Shown: positions 45,365 through 56,943 of the stretch, piece after piece
How the letters are laid out: each line of letters opens with the position of its first letter
Position numbering within the stretch: the first letter of the stretch is position 1
Notes under the pieces: model-generated
Told to the model about the DNA's origin: nothing
What the model saw: the letters and a program-made list of their open reading frames with translations, nothing else
Database searches by the model: none
Assembly (NCBI GenBank): GCA_029747015.1
Contig: JAKOGI010001988.1
Location: forward strand, 82,501-146,500
Length of the DNA stretch: 64,000 nt
Reading direction: 5' to 3'
Origin: Carnegiea gigantea
Lineage: Eukaryota; Streptophyta; Magnoliopsida; Caryophyllales; Cactaceae
Made by a program: the position numbers and the translations under genes

Positions 45365-45593
45365 GACGGCATGAGATTAGGTCATGTATTTATTTTTTTA
45401 GCTACTTTCTTGTTAGTTGCATATATTCTGTCTTGCTTTGTTTATTTCATTATTAATTGTTACTTAACTTGGTCGTTTCGTGAAAAATTCAAAAATCCAA
45501 AAAAAATTAGAAAAGCCTAAAATTCAAAAAAAAAAATAGTAAAACTTGAAAACCCCTAAAAATTGAAAAACTTTAAAAAACTTTAAAAACAAA

Positions 45594-47240
45594 ATGCCAG
45601 TTTTCTATTTCCCACAATATGAGTATGAACCTTTTTGGAGTTATCTTTCAAGGCTTAATGATTATCGTGCTCAACTGAATCATAATTTTAAAAAATGAAA
45701 AATTCGTGAGGTCATTGTTGTGGGTCTAAATGTTGAGTCGTGGTGTTATGTTGAATCAATTTGTCCTGGAGGTTTAATAGAATTATTATCTAAAACTCAA
45801 GATGAAGTTTGCGATTTCTTAGAAAAACTAGCTTTGAAAACCTATACGTTTGAACAAGCTAACGAGACTTTTAGATATCCAACTCATGGAGAGTATGATG
45901 TTCATGCTAATCCTTACCCTCCAGACCACTTTATGAATTCATATGGCCAGTCTTATTCTTGTGTGCTTCCTATTTTAAGCTATTATTGTGAATCTTAAGC
46001 TCATGATGCTCATACTTGTCCTTATCATGCTTATGTTGATGCTACATGTGCAAATTCTGAAAAGAAGATTAATGAAATGACTGATCAAATGATAGAGACC
46101 ATGAAAGTGAGAATTGCTGCATGTTCTAAATGTTATAACCAAAATAAAGAGACTTATAGTGAGCTTGATTTTAGTTTAGGATCTCCTAAACTTGACATTA
46201 GTCTCTATGATGATTTTGAACCCTTTTATTCTGCTAGACCTAACTTGAATGAAGACATCTATTTGCCTAGTCTAGATCAAGAGAGTGACCTCCTTACGTC
46301 TCTATCACCTGACCTTGCACCCCGCACTAGCTCACCTAAGGGCATCACTGATGATGTCCAAGTTTCTGCGAACCCATCCACCACTTTAAATGACTTTTGT
46401 GAATTTGAGGTGGATAAACAATCTGATACTGTTAGCGAGTTAAATATAAGCGTCACACATGAAGTTGAGCCTTGTGATTTAGATGAGTTATAGGAAGATA
46501 TTTCATAGAAGTTATACGACGAGGTAGCTGAACCCACTATTTTGGCCTTTAATGATGATATTCTTTATGCAGAATATTAATCTTTTTCATGTGAGTTTGA
46601 TGTTACCGAAGGTCTTGATGTGGGTTTTCATATTGAATATGAATCGTTCTCTTTTGATCCCATCATTCCTGACCTTCTATTTAAATTCGATTATAATATC
46701 CTGTATGTAGAATATGAATCCTTTTCTTGTGAGTTTGATATCCATGGAAGTTCTGATGATGGTTTTTGTGTTGACTATGAGTCCTTCTCTTTTGACCGCT
46801 TTCAAACTGACTTCCTTTTTGAATATTGCAAGTCTGAATTTGTTGAGTCTGAGATTATTGCCACTAAGAATTTTGTATTAGACCAGACTCATACGCATAT
46901 TGGGCTTAACAGACTTATGAACATTGCACCTACTATTTTGCCTAGACTCCTCGTTCATGTCGATATAATTTCTAGGCCAATGGCCTCAATACTGGCTCTT
47001 TTTAAGTATGTTCATTTTCTCTCTGATTGGGCTCAACTATTTGACAAGTTGCAGCGGGCCTTTACTTATGCTTTATTGGCTAGGTGGATGTACTCTTTTT
47101 GGCTCCAACTCACTACTTTTTATTGTTTCTATATTATTGAGAGTTGGGCTTCTTTGTTTGATAAGTTGCTACGTGCTTTGATGAGTTTTGATTTGAGTAG
47201 CACATTTCAGCTTAATAGGAAGTGGCTGATGCTCCAATGA
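45594..47240 (+). pseudogene. Gag-like ORF of the LARD-like element
   Basis: ATG 45594 starts MPVFYFPQYEYEPFWSYLSR. The frame is kept to 47240 with only four stops: TGA at 45696-45698 (a likely former Trp), TAA at 45996-45998 (likely former Gln), TAG near 46491 and TAA near 46579. Residues up to about 130 resemble a gag core (VVGLNVESWCYVESICPGGL, FLEKLALKTYTFEQANETF). SYYCES*AHDAHTCPYHAYV looks like a decayed zinc knuckle. Downstream are acidic sequence and a tandem YESFSF/C repeat, then a C-terminal part with Trp-rich helices. Confidence 0.65.
46540..46835 (+). repeat. Tandem coding repeat (YESFS motif)
   Basis: Within the gag-like frame, a ~46-50-residue unit is duplicated: ILYAEY*SFSCEFD to YESFSFDPIIPDLLF, then ILYVEYESFSCEFD to YESFSFDRFQTDFLF. 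Each unit holds two YESFS motifs. The DNA copies are diverged. Confidence 0.7.
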
Positions 47241-49152
47241 CCTCTAGCTAAGCGGATTTCTAGAGGTATAACTTAGGTGTACTTTTGCACCTGACCTGGT
47301 ATGATTATTCTAACTTTTCTCTCTTATTCTTTTCGTACTCAGTTGTGGATATTTAGGATTGTTTTTTTCTTTTTGTACTTAGTTGTGGATATTTAGGAGT
47401 GTGATTGTATGAGTGATCGATCTTGAGGAGCAATTTGGAATTTGTTGAGCCGTGTGGGATATGATCACCCTTGATTGTATTATTGTTTTGTCAATACTTT
47501 ATAGTTGTGAATATCTAGGATTGCCCTTGTGTATGTTCTAGTTTCACTGTTTAGTTTCCTTGAATTTCTATTTTGTTTCCTTGGTTTGGTGTCTTGTTTC
47601 TTAGTTCGGTGACTTTTGGTTTTCCTTTGGTTTTGTTTTTGTTTAATAGTTTCTTTTTGTTTCCTTTTTGGTGTTTTAGTGTTTTTGTTTTTGTTTTGTA
47701 CTTGGCTTTTCTTTCTTTTGTATTTTATTTTGTTTTAGGTTTCTTTTGATTTAGGTTGGTGTTTAGTAAGACCTTGGTTTGGTTTTGTTTTTATTTTGGG
47801 TGATTATGTTTGTTTTGGTCTTGATTGGTTTTGTTTTCTTTTGTTAGGTTTTGGTTTTTGTTTTTCTTTATTTAGTTATTCCGCTTTTTGATTTTTGTGT
47901 TTGGGTCTTATTTTGTTTTGGTTTGGTTTTGATTTTGATCATTTAGTGGTTTGGTTTGTTTTAGAGTTAGTTTTGTTTTTGCTTTTCTTTTGAGATTTTA
48001 ATTTTAGTGATTTTATGTTTGTTTTTGGTTTTATTTGTGATTTTTATTGGTGTCCCAGTTTATATATATTTGTGGTTTTTTGTGGTTTTACAATTATATA
48101 GCTAATGTGATTGCTTTTTAGCACCTTAGTTCCCACAATAAGGACATTGTAAAGTTTTGGCGTGGGGGTGAGGTGCCCATTTGTACATACTTCTTGAAAA
48201 ATTTTAAAAAATCAAAAAAGATTTTCGTTTTGTTTTTCGGGGCATTTGTACTCTTTCTGATTAGCTTGAATCCCTTGTACTTTCGTTATTAGCTTGTATG
48301 TAAGTAGGATGTGCATGATAAGTTAATTCTAACTCCCTGCATCATTGTAGATGTGTAATCCAATCCTTGTTTATCCCTGTATCATTATCTTCAGGTCTTA
48401 GGCTTCCATGAATGATTATCTAACTTGCTTGTAACACGATTACTCTGAGAAAATAATGAATGAAAATAATAAATAAAGAAGAAAAAAAGAAAAAGATGAA
48501 ATAATATTTGGAATGACAAGTATCCCTTTGAGGCATGCGCTACTGGGTGCTATCCTTTGAGACAATATTGCTACTGAGAAAGCTTCCTTCCAATGTTAAT
48601 ATGTCAATAATATAGTTGTGTCAGTTAAGTGGGATTGAGTCTAATTATGGTAAATCTAAGCCTTGGGATGATGATACACTTGGACGCAAGCACTAGGAGG
48701 GATTCGCAGCTCTGATGTACAATGGGATAAAAAGTTAGTGCTCTGATATCATCCACGAGGATTAAGAGCTTTGATATGTACATTATGTCTATATGCGGGT
48801 TAATATCTTTGTTACAAGGGTGATTTGGGTCGGTTAGAATTTGTACAACTTTCTCTCTTGTATATACTTGTGTTTTGATTATAAATCTAAAAAAGATTTT
48901 CTATTTTTCTTCCTCTCTTTATCTTTCTTTTTCAAGATTTTGTGGGTATTTCACTTGAAAACCCTCACGAGACCTCACTCGTCCACTTGGGAGATCGAGG
49001 GGTTTAAAAGGCTTGTTGCATACGCTAAATATAACCATGATTCCTACGACAGTGAATTAGGATTTTCTTTTCTCTTATATTCTACTTCTTTTTAGGTAGT
49101 TTAGTTGTTTTACTTGAGGACGAGCAAAATCTTGGTGTGGGGGTATTTATTC
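47241..49152. other. LARD-like 3' non-coding region with GT/T-rich tract
   Basis: 47560-48110 is almost entirely T and G (TTTTGTTTTGGTTTTG-type), a low-complexity tract. A polypurine-like TTGGCGTGGGGGTGAGG lies at about 48157-48173. The true polypurine tract GGTGTGGGGG is at 49133-49142. No ORF of interest. Confidence 0.6.
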
Positions 49153-50679
49153 GGGCAAAAACTGTGTTATTTTTACGATATTTTTATATCTAATTTAGGC
49201 TCGTTATAATTGTTATTGTTTAGATTTAGATTTGATTTTATTTGATTTTGCAGGTATTGAATAAATTGAGAAAAACCTTTGTAAAAAAGGCAAAAAATAC
49301 ATCCAAAAAAAATCCTAAAAACTAAAACCCCCACACTCACGCGCCCATCACATGATCTTTCCCCTATCCCCTCTTTATTTCTTATTAATATTCTCTCTCT
49401 TCTTGGTCCCCAGACCCCCAAAACCCCAAGAAACACCCGACCCCCCTTCATCTTCATCTCTCTAACTCATCTCTCTCTCTCTCTAAACCTCTAACGTCTT
49501 CCACCATCTTCATCCCTATCCACTACTCCAAACGCCAGCACATCACCACCAACGCCGCATGCCAGCATGACGTCATCTCCACCGTACACGACATCTGCGA
49601 ATCAAGGGTCGAGATTGAACGGGTTTGGGTATAAATCAAAGGCAGCGGCAATCAAAGCTAGGTAATTAGGTAACAATCTAGGGTTTAGGTTAGGTTTAGT
49701 TTAAGCTTTAGGTTTAATTTCGATTTAATTTCAGTCATTTGAAATTTAGGGTTTTTTTTTTCGGTTTGGGTTTCGATTTTAGATCTGTTTTTAGCTTTAC
49801 TGTCATGTAATCAGGCTTTGATTTGTTGATTTTGAATTGCCATTCATGAACTTCAGTTGTAATTGTAACATTTTGGGGTTAGTTTTGAGTAATTTTGAGA
49901 CATTTTCCCCTCCCCTGTTTCTCTTCTTCGGTTTCTATGCTCAGTTTGTTCATGGCTGAAGCAAGATTGTATCGATGCTGGATTGTGGCACGGGATTAGA
50001 TGCCCTGTTCTTGCTCAGTGTTCCATCAAACTCTGGGTTAGCTACTGTTCAGGTCTAATTACTATTTTAGTGCCTTGGTTTCTGATTCTTTGTCCTGGGT
50101 TTTGTTGGTTTTGCTATTACTTTGTTTTAATTCAAGCTTTGTTCAATTCTGCATTTACGATTATCAATTTCTGTGTTCTTAGATGCACTTTAATCCTGCT
50201 CTCCTATTCTTGTGCCCCGTTCTGCTTTCTGTGCTTGTCAAGGCAGTTTCTGGGTTGCCATTAATAATGGGCAGAGAGGAGGTTGGGGTTGAGTTAAGTT
50301 GTTTTTCCATTTGTGTAGGATTGGGTTGATTTATTTGTTATTGTTTTAAGCTAATATTGTGGCTGCTTGTCTTCCAGGTTAGGGGGTTGAATTTAGTCTC
50401 TTTATGCTGATTTTTGTGTATTGCCAGGTTTTAGTTAGTTCATTTAGTTTATCTTAAGCTAGTTGATGGTGATGAATGTGTTGGATTCTTAGTTTAAGGG
50501 TATTAGTTCTGTTGGAATGATTTAATTTTGGGTTAATCTTGTTGACATTAGATTAATTAGTTAATCCACTTTTCTGTGACCTTAATCTTTTCCATCGTCC
50601 ATATGGAGACGACCCTCAAGTACTGCGACGACAGTCGTATACTTGCTGTACTTTAGTTTAAACTCAAAATTATTGTACA
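49153..50679 (+). repeat. 3' LTR of the LARD-like element
   Basis: Aligns with 43787-45339. It starts GGGCAAAAAC where the 5' LTR has TGCCAAAAA, so its TG start is mutated. It ends ATTGTACA. Numerous point differences between the two LTRs show it is not a recent insertion. Confidence 0.85.
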
Positions 50680-50684
50680 CTTGG

Positions 50685-51086
50685 ACAAAACAACTCATCA
50701 ATCCAATAGACCTGTCTTCAATTGTGCCGCCACATGATTTAGCCAATGCTTTTAATACAATGACTTTACAAGCGCCTACCGATGCATCTTGGTACATGGA
50801 TACAGGTGCGACATCTCACTTGACTTCCTTCCCAGGTACTCTCGATACCCTTTTTAATTCAAGCAATGTCAAGCATGTAGCAGTGAGTGATGGATCCTTT
50901 ATTCCTGTGTCTTCAACTTGTTCTAATACATTGAATACTTCTATCCATCCCGTTTATCTCAACAATGTGCTTTTTACTTCCAAAATAATTGAAAATCTCA
51001 TTTCTATTCGCCAATTCACTAGAGATAACAATTGCTCGATTGAATTTGAGCCTCTTGGTTTTTCTGTGAAGGATTTACGGACATAG
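50685..51086 (+). pseudogene. copia-B protease region
   Basis: Reading resumes after the insertion with QLINPIDLSSIVPPHDLANA, then ASWYMDTGATSHLTSFPG, the copia aspartic-protease site with intact DTG, and VSDGSFIPVSSTCSN. A TAG follows at about 51084. Confidence 0.8.
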
Positions 51087-52378
51087 AGGCTCCTTCTCAG
51101 ATGCAATAGCTCGGATGACCTCTATCCTGTCACGTCTCTTTCCTCCACTACTCCCTCTTCCTATAAGGCTACCGCTCTTGCAATCACTTCTTCCATATGG
51201 CATCGTCATTTGTGCCACCCCGGTCACTCTATCTCGTAGTATTTAGTCACAAATAAATTTGTTACTTATCACAAAAGTCATGACTCATCTTTATGTCATG
51301 CCTGTCAATTAGGAAAACATGTTAGACTCCCTTTCACCTCTTCTCAAACAGTTACTTTGGCACCTTTTGATATTACGCATGCTGATTTATAGACTTCTTC
51401 CATTCTCAGTTTAATTGGTTTTCGATATTGTTTGGCGTTCTTGATAGCTTCTCTCACTTCATTTGGGTTTATCCCTTATGTGCTAAATCTGAAGCTTATA
51501 ATAAGATCGTCTTTTCACGCCAATGTTAAAAATCAGTTTAATGCCAATCAAAGCTTTTCAATGTGATCATGGTGGTGAGTTTCACAATAGCCCATTTCGC
51601 AATTTTATGGTCACACATGGCATTGTTGCTCGCTTCTCTTGTCCTCAAACCTCTCAACATAATTGAAAAGCTGAAAGAATGGACTGAACCATTAATAATG
51701 TCATTTGAACTTTGTTAATACAAGCCAGCATGCCTCCATCCTATTGGGTTGAAGCTTTAAACATGGCTTCCATCATTTTAATAGTATATCCACCAAATCT
51801 ATCCATTACCAAACCCCTTTCCAACTAATTTTCCATAAATCACCCATATATTCTCATCTCAAAGTCTTTGGTTGCGTTTGTTATCCTAACATTTCCTTCA
51901 CCTCACCTCATAAACTTTTTCCTCGCTCCACTACTTGTGTTTTTCTTGGCTATCCGCACACCGTCCCGGGTACAAATGTTTAGATTTCTCCACCAATAAA
52001 GTGATCATCTCTTGCCATGTCATTTTTTATGAGCAAGTTTTTCCTCTATCCACCCTCCATAAACCTACTAATTCATCTTATAATTTTTTAGATACTGACG
52101 ATGACCCCTCTCCTATCATTCATCTAGCTCTTGGGTCATCTATCTCTTTTCCTCAGAATATGCTTCCTCCTCCTTCTTCATCTGCTTCCTCTACCACTTC
52201 TCCTACTTCTTCCCCTACCAGTTCCACTTTGCCTTCCAATAATCTTATCTCCAAACACCCTATGATTACTCGTAGTCAACATGGAATTTTCAAACCCAAA
52301 CACATTTTTTCCCTCCATACTCAACATCCATCACCGCTGCCTCACTCCTATCTTCAAGCTTTAAAAGATCCAAACTAG
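51087..52378 (+). pseudogene. copia-B integrase, degenerate
   Basis: Pieces in different frames: WHRHLCHPGHSIS near 51199 and CHACQLGKHVRLPF near 51297 (zinc module), FQCDHGGEFHNSPF near 51550 (second catalytic Asp), MPPSYWVEALNMASIIL near 51730. 51935-52378 is the post-integrase segment (SWLSAHRPGYKCLDFSTNKV, then a Ser/Pro/Thr-rich tail). The first catalytic Asp region is followed by TAG (ADL*TSS near 51390, likely former Trp). Confidence 0.75.
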
Positions 52379-53100
52379 TTTGCTGCAATGCTTGATGAAT
52401 ATAATGCTCTAATTAAAAATGGTACTTGGACTTTAGTACCTCGACCTTCGGGGGTCAATGTTGTCAATTCTATGTTGATTTTCAGGCACAAATTTAAATC
52501 TGATGGCAGTCTCCAATGACACAAAGCTCGGCTTGTGGTTAATAGCAAATCTCAATAGGTTGGGTTGGATTATGATGAGTCTTTCAGCCCAGTTGTCAGA
52601 CCTGCATCTATTCGGACAGCTCTTAGTTTGGCGGTATCTCGTTCTTGGCCTATCCATCAACTTGATGTGAAGAATGCTTTCCTTCATGTGCATCTCAAAG
52701 AAACGGTTTACATGAAACAACCATTGGGTATTGTGAGCAAGGAGCATCCAAATCATGTTTGTCTTTTGAAGAAATCCCTTTATGGTCTTAAACAAGCTCC
52801 ATGAGCTTGGTATTACCATTTTGGTACTTTCCTCACTTCTATTGGTCTCCAAAGCAGCAAGTTAGATGCTTCCCTTTTTATATATAGAGAAGGTAACACA
52901 TTGGCTTATCTTCTTTTATATGTCGACGACATGATTCTTACAGCCTCGTCTACTACTGTGTTAAACCGTCTCACTTGCATTCTTAGTTTAGAGTTTGCCA
53001 TTACTAATTTGGGATCATTACCTTAGTTTTTGGGCATTTCTGTAGTTCCAACATACATTGGTCTATTTTTGTCCTAACAAAAGCATGCCTAGGAAATCAT
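52379..53100 (+). pseudogene. copia-B reverse transcriptase, degenerate
   Basis: 52565-52804 reads [39 protein letters not shown] and LYGLKQAP; after a TGA (former Arg CGA, at 52802-52804) the frame goes on as AWYYHFGTFLTSIGL and LLLYVDDMILTASS (catalytic YVDD). Upstream, NGTWTLVPRPSGVNVV near 52419 is the RT start. Several further stops. Confidence 0.8.
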
Positions 53101-53840
53101 ACAACGGGCAAATATGGCATCTTGTAAGCCTTCTTCCACACAAGTCGATACTAAAGCAAAACTATCAGATGGCTCAGGACCTCCTATTTTAGATCCTTCT
53201 CTCTATCATAGCCTTGCTGGTGCTCTTCAATATCTCACCTTTACTAGGCCCGACATTACTTATGTTGTTCAACAAATTTGTCTTTTCATGCATGATCTAA
53301 GAGAGTCACACTTTCAAGCCCTCAAACGGATTCTTCGCTATGTCAAAGGCACAGTTGATTATGGACTTTAGTTATACTCTTCTCCTATTGATGGACTCAC
53401 TGCATATTCTAATGCTGATTAGGCTGGATGCCTAGACACTTAGCGTTCTACTTCTGGTTATTATATCTTCTTAGGGCACAACTTGATCTCTTGGTCATCC
53501 AAGCATCAGGCTACCACGTCAAGACCAAGTGCTGAAGCTGAATATAGAGGGGTTGCAAATGCAGTGGCCGATACTTGTTGGCTTTGCAACCTTCTTATTG
53601 AGTTATGTTGTCCTCTATCTCGTGCCACTTTAGTCTATTGCGATAATGTTAGGGCTATTTATTTGTCCTTGAATCCTATACAGCATCAATGGACCAAGCA
53701 TGTTGAAATTGACATACACTTTGTTCCTGAGAAAGTAGCTTTGGGATAGGTCTGTGTCCTTCATGTGCCCTCCTCCTACCAATATGCAGACATTTTCACC
53801 AAAGGCCAGCCTACGCCACTCTTCGTTGAGTTTTGATCCA
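53101..53840 (+). pseudogene. copia-B RNase H, degenerate
   Basis: 53114-53371: SLYHSLAGALQYLTFTRPDI and LKRILRYVKGTVDYGL. 53483-53749: ISWSSKHQATTSRPSAEAEY, LVYCDNVRAIYLSLNPIQHQ and HVEIDIHFVPEKVALG. Two stops lie between them near 53370-53440. The 3' polypurine-like CTGCGGGGGTG directly precedes the LTR. Confidence 0.8.
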
Positions 53841-53881
53841 GTCTGAGCGTGCAGTTTCCTCCCGCTTCGACTGCGGGGGTG

Positions 53882-54055
53882 TGTTAGGAAATATAAATGT
53901 AATTTTATATTTTTGATCGTTTGACAAGATTTTATTCTGTATCTATATTTATGTTATCTTGTGTCTACATTTATCTCTTGTAATCTTGCTTGTACACCTA
54001 TATATAGTGACAATATATCAAACCCTACTCAAGGAAGTTATATCATATTCTAACA
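53882..54055 (+). repeat. 3' LTR of copia-B
   Basis: TGTTAGGAAATATAAATG to CATATTCTAACA, followed by the ATTAA duplication. By eye it differs from the 5' LTR at roughly a dozen positions. Confidence 0.88.
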
Positions 54056-54060
54056 ATTAA

Positions 54061-56697
54061 TAGATAAACATCCCTGTTCTAAATGGCTAGATCTATCACT
54101 AGTGATTGAAAGATTCCCATGAAGTGATTCATGTGTTATGTACGTGCTACGCTAAGTAGAGGATGAAACTGACGGAGCAAGGTTGCTAGCTTGTAGAGGT
54201 AAAAGGGTTCTCATATAGCTGACACACAAATGTATTAGGGGCAATAGAATTGATATGTTGTTGAAAATTTTGAACATTGATGACTAAATGAATGACATAT
54301 CTGAGTATTTTGTTTGACTAAATGATATATATAAATATTTTATCTGTTGTTCTACTACATATAAAACAGGCCTAGAAATTCGATCTCGGTAGAATCAACT
54401 AAACATTACACATTTTTGATAATTTACAGATAAGGATATAAATGGAATTTCACCAAACATCTTTATAAGTGGATATAAAAATAAGTTTGAGGTAAAGAAA
54501 TTGACCAATAAATAAAAAAATATTCTATTAAGAAGTAATTTAGAGATAAGGATATAAATGAAATTTCACCAAACATCTTTATTAGAAATAACTAACTTTA
54601 CCAAATAGTTTTTCTACAAATAGCTAATTAACATAGCTAATGTAAACAACTAATAGCTAACAGCCAATACAAACAGCTAACAGCTAACAGTTAACAGGTA
54701 ATACAAATAGCTAATATCTAACAACTAATAGCTGCTTGCTAAACAGGACCTTTAGTGATCAAAAGTGTAAAAGGTAAAGAAACTAACTCAACTAAAATGC
54801 TTTTCTTTTTTTTTTTTTAAAGGAACGTAATGTTTGGTTTTTATGGATAATGTACTTGTCCATCCTCTAAATCTTAAATATGAGAATAATGATAGATTGA
54901 TCATGTGAATTCGAAGCAAATGGAAGGGGTTACAAATACCGAACTAGACCCAGGAAAGCTCTGCTTGCAAGGTAAGCAAGTCTCAACTCTCAAAAGATCT
55001 GTTGGCTCCTTGTAAAAATTTCCAAATAAGGAAATTTTGCACTTCTTCATATTCGAAACCAGAGATTTAAAAAAATACTTCTTTAAAGGTAAGTTACCAA
55101 TTTAATGAAAGCTCAATAATGGGCTTTCTTCTCTAAATTCTCCGACATGATCTCAAATCAGACTATTGGATTTAAAATATAGACACTATATATACGTTAT
55201 TAGAATCGATCTTTCTACGGACAGTTATGTCTGTAGAAATAAGACTACCTATATCTAGATTTCTCCAAACCCACAAAAATAGGATCCATACTGAAAATTA
55301 TTATTATTGTTCTATTATATCACATATATTGTCGCATGTTGAAAATCAATAGTGTCCGGTACGTTTCCCCATTGTTGAGAAGGTTATTTTACGCCAGCCT
55401 TTCAGCTTAGATTATAGTTCACTATGCATGGACAGCAAAATTGCTCATAAAATTGTCCTCTTCTTTCTTGTATTGTCTAGTAATTAATTGCTTTTTTTTT
55501 TTTTGGGGCTATGTATTCACAATAGAAAATAATCACATAAAATTGTCACATTTATAGATAAAGTTGCTATTTAAAACCTTCATCCCACGTGCATGTTTCA
55601 TTTGGATAGAAATATTGAAAAGTGAATTTGAATTTGAAGTTAAGATTGCAGGTCACTAGATTTTGCTATGTATTCACAATAGAAGCTCACAGTTTCAAAA
55701 GAAACAAAGTTCTATGTTGTGCAATATCAGTGACAGAGGCATAAAATTTTGTCAGGGTGCGTTAATATAATATAACTTATTTGTTTAGAGATTTTTTACT
55801 AACATAGAGAATTATCCTAAAATATATTAAATTATCGTTTTTTGTGTCAATAAATAGGCCGCAAAGGTTATTTTAGACTAAATTTGAATTAGAATAAATG
55901 ACAATAACTCTTATAGAGTTATATATGTTTTACATATTGCACTAATTGGTGTATATAGATATATACATATACATTATCAAATTGATAGAAAAATAGCATC
56001 CCTTAAACTTCAATGAATAAAAAACAAAATCCGTCTAATTATCAAAATAAGGAATGAAAAGAAAATGCCCAATGATGTATGTACGTGAAAAAATGAATAA
56101 CCAAAAAAAAAAAAATACTAGTGGTTTACTACAGCAAAAGGAAGCGTTATAAGACTTTTTTTTGAGGGGGCAGGAATGGTGAAAGCGAATTATGCGTGGA
56201 GAAGGGAGTCGTAGGAATAGTAGATGAAGGTCACGTTGAAATCAGTCAAAGCAAACACAATTAGCTGCAACGAAAGTCGAACCCGTGATGAGATAGAAAA
56301 CAAAGGCAACGCCACAAGAGGAGACAAGGAAGCCCAGCTAATTGGGAGATTCCCATCCCATTGTCTCACTTACGTTACTTAACCAATTGATTGGGGGCCC
56401 ATGGCCCCATCAGCCCCTTAAATCCGCCTTGACAGTCGTTCAAAAACAACGATGGTATTTGACAGAAAGCTTTTTTTGAATGAAAAGAAATTTTTTTGAT
56501 CAGAATTAATTATTCGATGTAGACAAAAAATTAATTGGTTGCTTGATGAAACAATTTTATAGATGAGTTTTTAGGTTTAAAAAGTTAATTTGCAAAAGTT
56601 AATTCTAGAGCTTTTTTATTTCTTCTTTGAGAATTAGTTTTTTATCTCAAAATTTTATCAAAAACAATCAGTCTCATCAAATAATTCTTTAAGAAGT
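54061..56697. other. No gene seen; direct repeat and hAT-like MITE remnants
   Basis: A ~40-bp direct repeat (AGATAAGGATATAAATG to ACCAAACATCTTTAT) at 54428 and 54544, spaced 116 bp. 54590-54755 consists of AACAGCTAATAGCTAACAG-type units and ends GCTAAACAGGACCTTT, a hAT-like terminus; its motif order is the inverse of 8095-8414. The rest, 54760-56697, is AT-rich with no ORF. Confidence 0.5.
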
Positions 56698-56943
56698 GGG
56701 GCCTGTTTTTTTCGTGAGTTAATTCTAAAATACCAATCTCAACCTACTTCAATCCACTTCAACTACTTCAACCCACTTCAACCTACTTCAACTCACTTTC
56801 ACTATTTTAATTAAGTTCAATTTATCATATAAAAAAATTCAACTCACTTCAACCGACTTCAACCCACCTCAACCTGCTCCAACCTATATCAACTTACTTC
56901 ACCCTTTTATCCACCATAATTTACTTACGAAAAGAACAAGCCC
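56698..56943 (-). mobile_element. Harbinger-type MITE with TTGAAG array (copy B)
   Basis: 246 bp. Ends GGGCCTGTTTTTTTCG and CGAAAAGAACAAGCCC are inverted repeats of the same family as copy A (8418). The interior is the array CAACCCACTTCAACC on this strand, i.e. GGTTGAAGTGGGTTG on the other; the order of landmarks shows it lies opposite to copy A. No clear TTA duplication; flanks read GTG and GTA. Confidence 0.75.

Larger units (their letters stand above)
43787..50679 (+). mobile_element. Non-autonomous LTR element (LARD-like, Tat/Athila-type ends)
   Basis: Two ~1.53-kb LTRs (43787-45339 and 49153-50679) enclose 3.8 kb with a tRNA-Asp-type primer site, a polypurine tract, a gag-like ORF, but no protease, RT, RNase H or integrase. 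Flanking bases CTTCG (43782-43786) and CTTGG (50680-50684) are probably the 5-bp target duplication with one change. It needs an autonomous Ty3/gypsy element for movement. It is inserted in copia-B gag. Confidence 0.85.
42428..54055 (+). mobile_element. Short-LTR Ty1/copia element (copia-B)
   Basis: Two 174-bp LTRs (42428-42601 and 53882-54055), each beginning TGTTAGGAAAT, are flanked by the target duplication ATTAA (42423-42427 and 54056-54060). A tRNA-iMet primer site follows the first LTR. The gag-pol remnant is full of stops. It is interrupted by a non-autonomous LTR element at 43787-50679. The short LTR and WYMDTGATSH protease suggest the Ale/Retrofit lineage, which is inference. Confidence 0.85.
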
